Of a DNA stretch of 64,000 nucleotides, positions 31,501 through 41,000 are shown piece by piece. Each line of letters begins with the position of its first letter. Positions within the stretch are counted from its first letter, which is position 1. Source of the stretch: Pyropia yezoensis (Eukaryota; Rhodophyta; Bangiophyceae; Bangiales; Bangiaceae). The notes beneath the pieces are model-generated. The model saw only the letters and a program-made list of their open reading frames with translations, searched no databases and had not been told where the DNA came from. Made by a program: the position numbers and the translations under genes. The stretch covers positions 12,506,568 to 12,570,567 of the forward strand of contig CM020618.1 of the NCBI GenBank assembly GCA_009829735.1, given 5' to 3'.

Positions 31501-34500
31501 GTCCTTGACTCGCGACGGATCAGTGTCGGCAGGGACGACATCATCGCCTTTGGCAGACTCAGCCGCCCCCGCAGAGTGGTCAGACTCGTCATCAGAGCCG
31601 AGGATGCGGTCTCGGAGGCGAGATAGCAGAGATGGAGCTGTGGCCGGCTCGGTTGACTCGCTGGGCACGGCAGTGGACGGATTCATCTCGCCACCTGCAA
31701 TGCTATGGTCCCGCGCCACGCCCACTCTTTCAGCTGTGGTGTCCGGTGACGGCGACATGGCCTGCTCAGAAGTCCTCGACGACTGCTCGTGGACAGACCC
31801 GTCGTCGCTGGAGGAGTGCGGTGGAGGTGACGCCGAGGGTATCTCCGGCTTTGGTTCTTTCCGCATCGGCGGTGTCGGTGACCAATGCTCGCTGCCCTCA
31901 GCCACACAAGGAGGAGTCTGCGGCACGTCGTCAGCCCTGACGGGCGCGGGTGACAATGGCGACCGTGACGACGCGCGCTCCGGCTCCACGTCCATAGCGG
32001 CCGCCGCAGACGTGTCACCCACCGACCCAGTGCTCAGGGCTCGCTCCACACCAGGCGTCGCTCCAGGAAGCGACATCGACGTGGAGTCTGGTGGCCCATA
32101 GGAGCTCCCTTCGGCGAGACTAGAGTCGATCCGAACTACTGGCCCGGAATCAGGAACCGAAGGGCTGAGCTCACCGGGAATAGTGGGAGCTGCAGGAACG
32201 AATACCTCGTTGCTGCTGCCGCTGTCTGTGTGCGAGGATGAGCCCGAGACCGTGCTCTCGCTGCCTCCCTTACCAAGTGAAGGACCGGGCGGCTCGGTGG
32301 GTAGGGACCCCGTTGCCGTAGCCGTCAGAGTCTCCTCAGGTTCGATCGAAGGACGCGCGTCTGAGGGGCCGCTTGTCGAAGCCGATATCCCAGCCGGGCG
32401 ACTGCCCGTAGTCGTACTCGCTGATGGAAAAGGCGACGTACCGCTGCCCATCTCCATTGATCGCGTCGTCACGCTCGCAGGGAGAAGCACCCCGCCAGGG
32501 GGTCCCACGGGCTCTCGCGCATACACGCCCACGGACGATTGAAGAGAGGGGGGCGGGGAGGTTGCAACAGGTGCTTCCTCCTCTGCGGCCAGCTGCCGCA
32601 CCCGCACTTCCTCTTCTTCCTGCTGCTGAGCGAGCGCTTGCTGCTGGGTAGCCTCCATATCTTCGTACTCTTGTTGCTGGCGCTGGTAGTAGGCCATGAG
32701 TCTCGCCTGCCACGCGGCCTGCGTGCGCGCCATCTCACCTTCGTGGCTGCGCTGTTCGGGAGAGACAGGGCGCAAGACGTCCCCGCCCGCGACCACTCGG
32801 CCGTCGTGGTAAACAGGCCGCGGGGGGGCACCGTGGTCGCCATCTCCATAGACTCTCGACGGCCGGACATCAGGGCGGCCACCAAAGTCGTATGCGGTCG
32901 GCCCTGCAGCTCCGCGAAAGCTGTCCCCATACGGTCGGGGCGGCAGAGCGGCACCGTAATGCCGCCCATCGTCGAAAGCGGTCGGTCCGATAGGGCCACG
33001 TGCAGCAACGTAGCCGCGCATCGACACAGTCTCCGGTGCCTCGTCTCTCGCGGCTGGCCAAGCATGGTGGCCCTGCTCGGGATAGGTAGGCACAGGAGCT
33101 CGTCGACCAGGGTCCTCGCGTGTTTCCCAGGCAGACGTTTGAGAAGCCGCGGCCGCCGCTTCGCCATCATGTCCTTGATAGTACGGCTGCGGTGGGCCCT
33201 CCGGCCGTGGCTGAGGTGGAGCGTACGTGGGACGATACGGCTGCCGCCGAAAGAGGGCCTCTTGTCGCGCCCGCAACTCTGCGTCCCGGCGGCGGCGTGC
33301 TTCGGCCTGCTCCCGCCGGACTTCAGCGTCAGGGTCGTCAGGCACCTCGGTCGGCGGCTGACGGTCAAGCGACGCACGCTGCTGGGCCGCCCATGCAAGC
33401 GCACGCTCCTGAGACTGGCTCTCCTGTTCACGCAGCGAAACCTCTTCGGATGAGAGACGCGCAGACAGCCGCGCACCAGCGCTGCTGCCCCCGCTGTGTG
33501 TCCGAGAACCGTGGCGGTCCAGGGCTCCCGCTCCTCCAGTAGACGCCTCGTCGCCAACGTTCTCTGTGTCTTCGGCAGCAGCATCTACGCCTCCCGCAGA
33601 CGGATGCGAGGCCGAGCCCGGTGGGGGCCCTTCCTCACTAATTGGGTGGGAGCTCGAAGACCGCCGACGTGAAGACCGCCTTGTGAGCTGGTGACTGCCA
33701 CCATCGCTTGGTCCCGTGCCACCATGACGAGAGGACAGGTGAGAGGAATGTCGAGACAGATGGCGGCTGCTACCGCCGGCAGGTGATGCCACAGAGTCAG
33801 CTTCTGCGCCTCCTGTGAATGCGGTCGCGGCCGCCGCAGTGGAACCTTCTACCCCGCCACCCGAAGTGCCCCGCGAATGCTGCGACGATCGGCGAGAGCG
33901 GCGGGGTGTGCTGCCGCCGCTGCGACGCACCGGTCTCTCTCGTTCACCAGACGCGCGGGAGGAGCTATCCCCCCCTGCAGCCGAGTGGCGGGAAGAGCGA
34001 CGGGAAGAGCGGGCAGAACCAGAGACACGCCCACGGTCCGCCGACGCTGTTCCTTCGTGGTGCCCACGAGGATAATCGGCCGAAGCCGCAACATCACCTA
34101 CCGCCGTCGTAGCTCCCTGGAAATCTCGAGTTATCACCGGCGGCGGCGGCAACGGGACCACCGCCGCCCCTGTCGTCGGCAGAGCTCCGTGGCCCGCCGA
34201 GGCGTATCGAGATGATGGGGGTACCGAAGGCACCGTCGACGGCGCAGCAGAGCGGTAGCCGTCTGCATCACCTGTCGGTGGGGGCCCCGTCTGGGGTGAG
34301 GTACCTCCCGACATCGGTGCAGCGTCATCCGCGGGCGGCAGGGTTGGTGTGGCCTTGAGTGGCCCTCCGCGTGGCCGCGCAGCAGCTGCTGCAGCTGCCG
34401 ACGCCGCCGCCGTAACTCGGCCTGAACGGGGGCCCGTTCCCCGCGACGACGGCTCCCGCGACGAAATCGTCAGCGACCGCAACGGCCGGTGGCCAGCCGA

Positions 34501-35328
34501 TAGCGTCAGTGAGTGGGCCGTAGACGTGGCAGAAGAGCGACTGGACGAGCGTGCTCGAGATGACCGGGGCGAAGGGCGGGACGGTTCCGCAGCTGAGCGA
34601 GCGGTAGCCCTCTCCGTCCCGTCTGACGCGCCGATGGCGCGAGTGACGACGGCAGAAGCTCCAGGATGGACTTCCGCCGCGGCCATGGAAGCGGCCTCGC
34701 CGCCCCCGCTCATGCTATCGTGGCGGTCAGTGGCTACACTCCCCCCCCTCTCGGAGCAAGGTACCTCCGCGGCCTCCACTTCAGGCACAGCGCCGACAGA
34801 CCGGATGGACTCAGCGTCTGCCACCGACTCGGCGTGGATCTGCTCGGCAATGGGCACGAACCGGCCGTCGAGCAGAATAACCACCCGGTCCTCCCCTCGA
34901 GAACCCTTCACGGTGTCCAGGCGCATAAAAAAGTCTTCGGCCGACATGACGCCATCACCCAACTGCTCGTCGACAATCATCTTCACCGTCCCTGCATAGT
35001 GACCCACGATGTCATGCAGCCGCCGGGCGGCCGGCTCGTGAAGAACGGCCGCGGCGGTTGCATTGGTCCGCTCGGGGATGACCTTCATAGCCGCCAACAA
35101 GTCCGGAGTCAGAGCGGGCACAGCCGCTGAAAGTCGACGGGTTGTGCGCTCCGACACAAGCGGCGTCTGGCGCAGGAAGAGCTGTCCACAGTACGCGTTG
35201 GTGATGCGCACCTCGGCGGCGATCTGGGATAGCGACTTGCCAGAGGCGTCCTTGGCAGCCAGTAGCGCCGCCACGAGCTTCTGCTTGGGGATGGCAGCGG
35301 ATGAACAGGTGGTCGTAGCGCCGTCCAT
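28519..35328 (-). CDS. Cyanase (CynS)-like domain fused to a ~2,100-residue disordered tail
   Basis: One uninterrupted ORF encodes 2,269 residues. Residues 14-85 match the helical N-terminal domain of cyanase. Residues 98-162 match its catalytic domain (PAARRLHDIVGHYAGTVKMI, then EQLGDGVMSAEDF and VVILLDGRFVPI). Against E. coli CynS, Arg96 and Ser122 correspond to R103 and S129, but Glu99 corresponds to D106. Cyanase converts cyanate and bicarbonate to ammonia and CO2 as a decamer, and with this Asp the activity is uncertain. After residue ~175 the chain is Ser, Ala, Pro and Glu/Asp-rich and lacks folded domains. It carries four GLLxLFRxK/D motifs followed by acidic clusters (residues ~1310, 1344, 1431, 1478), two related motifs (~1233 LLSRLRDRIL, ~1965 FLSHLKERVL), four PxSTDDAVPVPP-like repeats and a tandem AGPSMEAGGAAALVDAA pair. 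A Gln/Glu-rich coiled-coil segment lies near residue 900. Normal cyanases have about 156-170 residues. Confidence 0.8.
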   Translation of the reverse strand: MDGATTTCSSAAIPKQKLVAALLAAKDASGKSLSQIAAEVRITNAYCGQLFLRQTPLVSERTTRRLSAAVPALTPDLLAAMKVIPERTNATAAAVLHEPAARRLHDIVGHYAGTVKMIVDEQLGDGVMSAEDFFMRLDTVKGSRGEDRVVILLDGRFVPIAEQIHAESVADAESIRSVGAVPEVEAAEVPCSERGGSVATDRHDSMSGGGEAASMAAAEVHPGASAVVTRAIGASDGTERATARSAAEPSRPSPRSSRARSSSRSSATSTAHSLTLSAGHRPLRSLTISSREPSSRGTGPRSGRVTAAASAAAAAAARPRGGPLKATPTLPPADDAAPMSGGTSPQTGPPPTGDADGYRSAAPSTVPSVPPSSRYASAGHGALPTTGAAVVPLPPPPVITRDFQGATTAVGDVAASADYPRGHHEGTASADRGRVSGSARSSRRSSRHSAAGGDSSSRASGERERPVRRSGGSTPRRSRRSSQHSRGTSGGGVEGSTAAAATAFTGGAEADSVASPAGGSSRHLSRHSSHLSSRHGGTGPSDGGSHQLTRRSSRRRSSSSHPISEEGPPPGSASHPSAGGVDAAAEDTENVGDEASTGGAGALDRHGSRTHSGGSSAGARLSARLSSEEVSLREQESQSQERALAWAAQQRASLDRQPPTEVPDDPDAEVRREQAEARRRRDAELRARQEALFRRQPYRPTYAPPQPRPEGPPQPYYQGHDGEAAAAASQTSAWETREDPGRRAPVPTYPEQGHHAWPAARDEAPETVSMRGYVAARGPIGPTAFDDGRHYGAALPPRPYGDSFRGAAGPTAYDFGGRPDVRPSRVYGDGDHGAPPRPVYHDGRVVAGGDVLRPVSPEQRSHEGEMARTQAAWQARLMAYYQRQQQEYEDMEATQQQALAQQQEEEEVRVRQLAAEEEAPVATSPPPSLQSSVGVYAREPVGPPGGVLLPASVTTRSMEMGSGTSPFPSASTTTGSRPAGISASTSGPSDARPSIEPEETLTATATGSLPTEPPGPSLGKGGSESTVSGSSSHTDSGSSNEVFVPAAPTIPGELSPSVPDSGPVVRIDSSLAEGSSYGPPDSTSMSLPGATPGVERALSTGSVGDTSAAAAMDVEPERASSRSPLSPAPVRADDVPQTPPCVAEGSEHWSPTPPMRKEPKPEIPSASPPPHSSSDDGSVHEQSSRTSEQAMSPSPDTTAERVGVARDHSIAGGEMNPSTAVPSESTEPATAPSLLSRLRDRILGSDDESDHSAGAAESAKGDDVVPADTDPSRVKDEAADSGEQTKPATSASCSSSPSEAAAASEAKPATGGLLRLFRGKDADRDDRSDSSRGSGDGSKTGETRSGLLGLFRRKRPDSEESRSSSAQRAADGSEARIGAGESRAEAQRTDAEPDAADKDGEVAESAPVRAADRGVTSALPEAKRQADVPTGGSLLGLFRRDDDEEDLSSLGAEAPTDGQRAPDSSWATSSGGKAFKTGGLLGLFRRDRSDGAEGSPTVTPPASTVDAGRVPPETPASPPPHAMRGPAVGGPTATLPAAVDDAVPVPARSLPSSSHRGKSDDVSSDRTETPPVSTDDAMPVLPSTSASLVRREFPSKESGSPTATPPASTDDAVPVPPPTFASPSLPGLPAEAEGGLEEAPPLSTDDVVPVPPPTLASLLDDASAASPPLSREVLEEHQRAQAAGRTTDRALTLPTSSVTRAAEAVVTPSDSQSYGSRVARAQLDEPPLASAQESSPAAAPVADPAIDLSAGAMGSSDTAPYLSRDESSYTVHSALSALSTSSADGVASPASDHDTPTPAAEVIRGAPYVGEVTLTNAAAVGPGQVAEPLARGRIDSSAGSGKVSSAGDSGAAAPWEVPSQRDRGVVRDDSGERGAEAPSSEHPPVDADARWPSAGPSMEAGGAAALVDAAAGPSMEAGGAAALVDAAAPRSSTTSTGSTETDTGGEEGPPGPPAGEGDDAESGGGGFLSHLKERVLGRRRRKKRHARDAAAAAAAAAAAAADVEAPPPGGEVPEDELVPPPPGALQAMPPPLPTPAGAGAVSTTRGLPSGTVAGAGASDAAQVVGTGVPATAGAGTADVVTPPYGAVADTDVPPQPLPAVGAPPTPVTPPASSTGRGELRGSLVSAPRSGPQSASPSGSPSGSASASASGSSGGGSRGRHSHRRRRRHRAVAAAVAPAAVGATLVPAGETGLAAAMARAEASGRVEAVPVGAKRSLLEGDTVEPADVAAADTPELAAIEGTFARAVDYGRATFTVEDLPRPVTRGTATV

Positions 35329-36849
35329 GATTCCACAGAATGCAGGGCAGCTGTTGGAGCAGGGTATTGCTCACGAGATCAGACCGAAAAGGGGTTGAGT
35401 AGATCAATGGGGAGGAAGGGGTGAGGCAGGTGGAGGGTGCAAGGCGGGGAGGGGACCAACAACCGGGGGCGGGAAGGCAAGGGACAGAACACAGGGAGGG
35501 GGGAGGGGCAAGCGCACGCCCTGCCCCCCTCAGCACCCCACCACCACGCGCTGGATGCAAAGCCCCTCGAAGTTCGACGACGCCGCGCAGCGACCGCCGC
35601 GCAGCGACCGCCACGCAGCGACCGCTGCCGCACGGCGGTTGTAGCGGCGACGGCAGCTGTGGAAGAGGACAGCGCAGCGCAGAGGAGGCACCAACTAGAT
35701 ACGCAGGTGGACAGCAGCGTGGGCCGCGCGATGCAACACTGGGCCCGGACCGCCCCGTGGAACACCCAGAAACCGGGTGCGTACACCGTCGAGAGGGGCC
35801 CGCACCGCCGCCGTCGGGCCGCGCACACGCCGCCGCTACCACCGCCGCTGCCGCCTCGGGGGTGTGCGAACGGGAACAGCAAGGAGGGGGGGGGATGGCC
35901 CAGCGAGGTGTTGCAGAGGGGGTGGCGCTTTCGCCCGCGACCCCGCCCAGCGTGGCCACCGAGATGTGCACGGTGAGCCGGCGGCCAGGAGAGGAGAGGG
36001 GGACGCGCCCTTCACTTGTCAGCGATGGCTGCGCGGTCGGGCCCCGCCGGGCCATTCGACTGGGAATCACGCCCCCACTCCCTCTCACCAGAGCGTGTGA
36101 CCGGAGGAGTGTTGAAGGGGACATGCAAAGAATACGGTACATATCCGGATACAGTATGTAAAAAAAACCATGACGCGCCAGTGGACCACACGATCCCACC
36201 ACAAGACGCGTGGCGTGCGAGGTAGCCCTCCCGCACGTCCCGCACGGAGGATGATGCTCACTCGCCGTGATGTTGTTTGGACGCTTTTGGTTGGACACAC
36301 ATCGTCTCGCGGGGCGCCTCGTGGCAAATGGTCGGCGTCGAGGACAGCGTGGGCCCGACGCGTGGACATTGCTGATGACGCGCGACAGCACATGCGCTCA
36401 CCTTCGCGGTGAGCGGCACGAGCGTTTTGTCGATCGGACACGCAAATCCAGTCAGCTGCTACATTCCATAAATTGAAGTCAACTTTACGCATAAGTGTCT
36501 TGTCTTCGACCAGGACGACTCTCTCACAATTATTTCTTTCAGTCATGTACGCCAACTGCTGCTCGGTTCCATGCGCGCGCCGCCCGCCGCGGTTGGGTTG
36601 GCGCGCGGGTTGGGCGCGCCCGCCACCAGTGTGCACCCGTGTGCGCCGTGCCCGTGGCGGTCATCGCCCGCCTCCTCCCTCCTCCTGTGTGCCGCGGCGT
36701 GGGGCTCTGGACTGTGGCGCTGCCCTGCTCCCTTTGGGCTTTGTCGACTTCTGCACGCCATCCCTTCCACTCCACCCCCCCCCCCTTCCGTCCCCTCTGC
36801 CCTCTTGTTCCCCTCCCCATCGTGCCCCTCCCCTGGTGACCTCTTCCTG
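35329..36849. other. Divergent promoter region between the cyanase-fusion and SAP-domain genes
   Basis: No supported gene. Three tandem CGCAGCGACCGC-like words lie at about 35587-35625. A lower-GC patch around 36130-36170 (GGTACATATCCGGATACAGTATG) could belong to a promoter. A pyrimidine-rich tract (36771-36840) leads to the SAP gene start. Confidence 0.45.
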
Positions 36850-38046
36850 ATGGCGAGCGCGCCGCTCCTGGGGTCGTCACCCACCACTCCCCAGCCGCCC
36901 CAACCGCCTCAACCCCCCCAACCCCCTCCCATGGAAGCTGTTCCAATCTGCCCGGCTGCGCCCCTCCCTGTTCCCATTGCCCCCGCCCCTGGCGCCTCCC
37001 CCCCGTCGCTGGTTGCCGGTGACCCGCTTTCTGCCGCCCTCTTCTCCACCTACACGCGGGAGCAGCTCAAGGGCCTGTGCAAGGAACACGGCCTGTCCAC
37101 CAATGGCGTCAAGGCGTTGCTGTGTAGTCGCCTGCTACAAAAGACCGACGCGCCTGCGCTGGTGGACGCCCTCGACCGCCTCCGGGGGACGGAGCTGCTG
37201 GGGGGGGGCATCTACCCGGCGTGCCCGTTTGGACTCGTCGAGGGCGAGTTGACCGTCCTCGTGCCACCGCCGGCGCCAGTAGGGTCAACGGGAGGCGCTG
37301 GTGGAGGGGGTGGCAGGGGCGGGGGGACGGGTGCCGCCGATACTCCCAGAGGGGGCGGGGGGGGGGGGGCGACGGCCGCCGCTCGCGCTGCCAATGCCGC
37401 CCGCCTGCGCGAAATGGCGGTGGTGGAGGTGATGGACGTACCCGCGGTGGGCCGCCCCGCGGGCGGGGATGATGGCGCGGGCCTGTCGTCGGGGGGGTCT
37501 CCGTTGGGCACCCGCGGCCGACCCAGTGGAGCGGGTCTGACCGGCGGCGGGGCGTCCAAGCGGGCGCGCACGTCGGGCGGCCTTGGCCTGGGACCGCTCG
37601 TGGGCAATGGCCACGGCGGCCCCCCGCCGGGCGGCAGCGGCAGCGGCGGTGACAACCCTGGGTCGGCGGCGACCGCGGGCCACTACTGGTCGGCCGGCGG
37701 CGGCGACGGCGGTCGCGCGTCGCCGGATGGCGCCGCCCCCCCGTCTTCGGCGGCTGCCGCAGCCTCGGCGGCCGCCGCGGCCGCCGCCGCTGATGGCGGC
37801 GCCGCCCTCGACGCGCCCCCCGTAGAGGCCCTTCCCGCCGGTGGGGGTGGTACCGCGGCGGCGGTCGCCTCGCTGGCCACTCTCACCCGCACGGGGCGTG
37901 AGCTGGGGCTGCTGCCCCCCGCCGCCCGGCGGACGCGCGTCCTACGGCGGCTGCACAAGCTGCTGACGTTGGACCTGGCCGCGCGGCTGGGCGTGGACAC
38001 TGGGAGCGACGCGGACGTTGACGCGCAGAGTGATGGAGGATGGTGA
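36850..38046 (+). CDS. SAP-domain protein, likely nuclear DNA-binding
   Basis: The gene encodes 398 residues from ATG 36850, chosen because upstream in-frame sequence looks like a pyrimidine-rich leader. A Pro/Gln-rich start is followed by a SAP motif at residues 67-100 (STYTREQLKGLCKEHGLSTNG.KALLCSRLL). This 35-residue helix-extended-helix binds AT-rich or scaffold-attachment DNA and occurs in chromatin, repair and RNA-processing proteins. Next are a short ordered part (IYPACPFGLVEGELTVLVPP), long Gly and Ala runs with a basic SKRARTSGG, and a conserved-looking helical end (RTRVLRRLHKLLTLDLAARLGVDTGSDADV). The single exon and the divergent position to the cyanase fusion suggest shared upstream control, though this is only inference. 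The exact role cannot be told. Confidence 0.75.
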   Translation: MASAPLLGSSPTTPQPPQPPQPPQPPPMEAVPICPAAPLPVPIAPAPGASPPSLVAGDPLSAALFSTYTREQLKGLCKEHGLSTNGVKALLCSRLLQKTDAPALVDALDRLRGTELLGGGIYPACPFGLVEGELTVLVPPPAPVGSTGGAGGGGGRGGGTGAADTPRGGGGGGATAAARAANAARLREMAVVEVMDVPAVGRPAGGDDGAGLSSGGSPLGTRGRPSGAGLTGGGASKRARTSGGLGLGPLVGNGHGGPPPGGSGSGGDNPGSAATAGHYWSAGGGDGGRASPDGAAPPSSAAAAASAAAAAAAADGGAALDAPPVEALPAGGGGTAAAVASLATLTRTGRELGLLPPAARRTRVLRRLHKLLTLDLAARLGVDTGSDADVDAQSDGGW

Positions 38047-41000
38047 CGAGATGGGGGGTCTGTTGACTGTTGCACGGGGGGCAGGAGGTTGGCGGAGAAC
38101 GCTGGATGGGGAGGTGGGGGCAGGTGGTGTGTGAGGGTTGAGTCGTTTGGATGACTCAACCTTGGGGGAGGGTGGTTGAGGAGGGCAGTGGGGGGGATGG
38201 GATGCCGGGGGGAGCGCCTGTTGTTTTTCTCTTTTGGGTTGTGGCGGCCGGTCTACGACGGTCACCTTTTTTTCAGAGCTATAGCGCTGCTCCCTGGTGC
38301 ACCCCCTTTGGGGTGCACCACTTCCTGAGCGTGGTCCACCGTCCCGTGCGGGCGGTGAACCGCTTCCCCGCCGCTGCGCAGCTGTCTTGCGCCTTCCCTG
38401 GGTGGACGAGGTCGTTTTGCGCAGGCTCAGCTCTTCAGGTGTATCCAGGGGTGAAGCCTTATACAACTTCGAGAATAACACGTGTCAAAGATGCGCACAG
38501 AAAGCAACATGGTGAAAGTGCCCTTACCTTTGACGTCTCTTTTTGCGGAAGCGCCACTTGACTTCGCGCACAAGGTGGCGGCCGCGTCGCTCGCGAAGCG
38601 TGTTCCTCACCTACGCAAGGTCTCTGTGGCCACCACCCTCGGCTGTCCCTGTGGACACTGCAGACGGCGGCTGGAGTAGTCGCCGAGAGGATGCTCGGCC
38701 GTAATCACAGCAAAAGTCACCTCTGCCCGCTCGCATTATGTACATACTTCCGCTGACGCATCGTGCCCTCATGTCAATGCCAACGCCGCAGCCCCCACCC
38801 ACGGCGTCTAGCCCCACTTTCCTGTCGGAACAAACTGCTTCAAGTGACGTCTTCGCCCAAGCACGCTCTCCCCGCCACCGCGCTGCGGCTACCCACGCAT
38901 ATCCACCTCACCACCGCGGCTGCAGCTACTGAAGCAGCCTAAATGTTGAGCACCCACACGGACCCGAGCCGCTTGGTTGCCAGACCAACTGGCCGCTGTC
39001 GTCTCACCCTCACCACCACCGCAGCCACCGCTGTGCAATCTCCCCCTTCACAAGAGCCACAGCCATCGCCGCCTTTCACTCGCGCCGCGCCCCGTTTCCA
39101 CTTTCATGGACACTGCCACCGTCCCATGCTCCCCAACCATCGGCGCGGCTACATCTCACCCCCTGCACGCCTCTCCACCCCCCGCCCGTCTCTCTTCCAT
39201 CCGCCCACCTCTCCACCACCTGCCCGCCTTACCAACACGAACGCGGCTGCCGCTCATCGCCCAACCCCTCATACCGCCACCCCCACCACCACAGTATCGC
39301 CCCTATCTCCTTACCGCCGCCGACAACGTCCAGCAACCTTCTCCCATCACGGCCGCCAACAACCGCTACGACCACCGCCAGTCATATCTGGAGCTGCCTA
39401 CCGCCAACTCCAACCCCACCTCAGTCCTTCCCCCCCCCCCCTTCCCCAATAAAACACCGTCACGGTCGCCACTGTCCCATCTCTCCCCCCCTCAGCCGTT
39501 GTCGACGCCGTGTGGGTGCCGCCCCTCGCTCCCTGACTGCTGCCAGTGTCGCTGAAAGCATCGTACCGCCACGCCCTCTGCACAAGCCGCTTCCGCGGCC
39601 GTGCCCGCCGCCACCGTGTTGCCGACCCCCCACCCATCCACCTCCGCGACCGGGCTGTCCCCCCCCCCACCAACAAAGACCCCATCCCGCCCCCCTCCCT
39701 CCAAAACAGCCCGCTGCCACAGCCACCGTCCCGCCCTTCCCCCCTCACCGCCGCCGAGCCGCGCACGCGGCACAATTCATCACTCCACTGCTGCCGACTC
39801 TGTCTTGTCCTCCCCTCTCCAAAACCTACCGCCACCTCCGCCATCCACGCCACCAACGTCTGCCCCCCCGGTCGCAAATCCCGGCGGTCTCTCGACCATC
39901 AACAGCCACCGCCACAGCCAACGTCTTGCTCCTTTCCCAAAAGTGCCACCGTCATCCTCCATGGGGGGGTGGCACACCCCTGCTGCCACCGCCACAGCCG
40001 CCGCCACCGCCGCCACCAACGCAACCTCGCCAGCCGCCGCCTTCGCCGTCGCCTTGGGCTTGCCATCCAACACCCCGTCGCCACCACCACTGCCTTGCCA
40101 GCCGCCGTCGCCATGGACGCCGCCGTCAGCGCTTTCCCAGCCGCCATCCCTACTGTCTCTACCATCGGCGGTGGTGCGTTGCCATCCACCGCCGCGACCG
40201 CGACCGCCGCCGCCACCACTGCCCTCAGCCCAGCCGCCATGGCTGTGTTTACTGCATCCGCAGCCGCCGCAAGTGGCGGCGGGCCACCCGTAGGCGGCTC
40301 CGCCGCCGCGGCCCCCGTCGCCATCCCTGCCGCCGACGCCACACCGCCACCGCCACCACCAGGACCACCGCAACAGGGTAGCCGCCCCGGGGGGGGCGGC
40401 GGCACCCGAGTCCCCACCGCCGCGTGCACACCCGCCGTCGACTGAGGCAGCGGCGTCGTGCGCCGCCCGCCGCGATGCATGGTCGGCCTTGCGTGTCGTC
40501 GACGCGGTGCACGGCCGGCCTTGCGTGTGCCGTCTACGCGGTGCACCCACTTTTTCCCAGCACCGCTTTGCGTGCTTCGCGGTCATTCCAGGGGAGGGTG
40601 CCCACCCCGGGCAGGGCCTCCCACCCCCCACCCAAACCCTTTCTCTTGACCCGCGGCCGAACCGTCGCGCGGTCTTTGGCGGCGGCCATTGGCGGCCGCC
40701 AGCAGGTTCTCCTGGGGCTTGACATCGGCTTCGAACCACGCGGGCACGGATAGCCGTGCCGGTGCCGCCGCCTGCCGCAGCGCCACCGCCTGCAACAGCA
40801 CTGGGGAAGACCGAGTGGGAACCACCGGCCGATGCCGTCGCACCTCACCGCATCGCCATCGCGGCGGGGCCGACGGCGACAACAAAGGCAGCGGCAGCAG
40901 CAGAGGCAGCGGCACCCAACCCCTTCCGCGACCTGCCGCCGCTGCCGCCGCAGGGAGGGGGGCGCCGCGCTGGAAGCCGGCGTGGGAGAGCGTGGTGGCG

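Noticed and set aside
28634-34112. Several plus-strand ORFs of 60-350 residues antisense to the cyanase fusion
   Set aside because: They are antisense readings of a 6.8-kb continuous coding ORF with normal amino-acid use.
35421-36161. 246-residue plus-strand ORF between the cyanase-fusion and SAP genes
   Set aside because: Its composition and lack of domains suit a GC-rich promoter region; the start lies in the 5' flank of the divergent gene.
38943-39877. Ser/Pro/His-rich ORFs in the pyrimidine-rich stretch
   Set aside because: All three plus-strand frames give similar low-complexity products, so none is favoured as coding.
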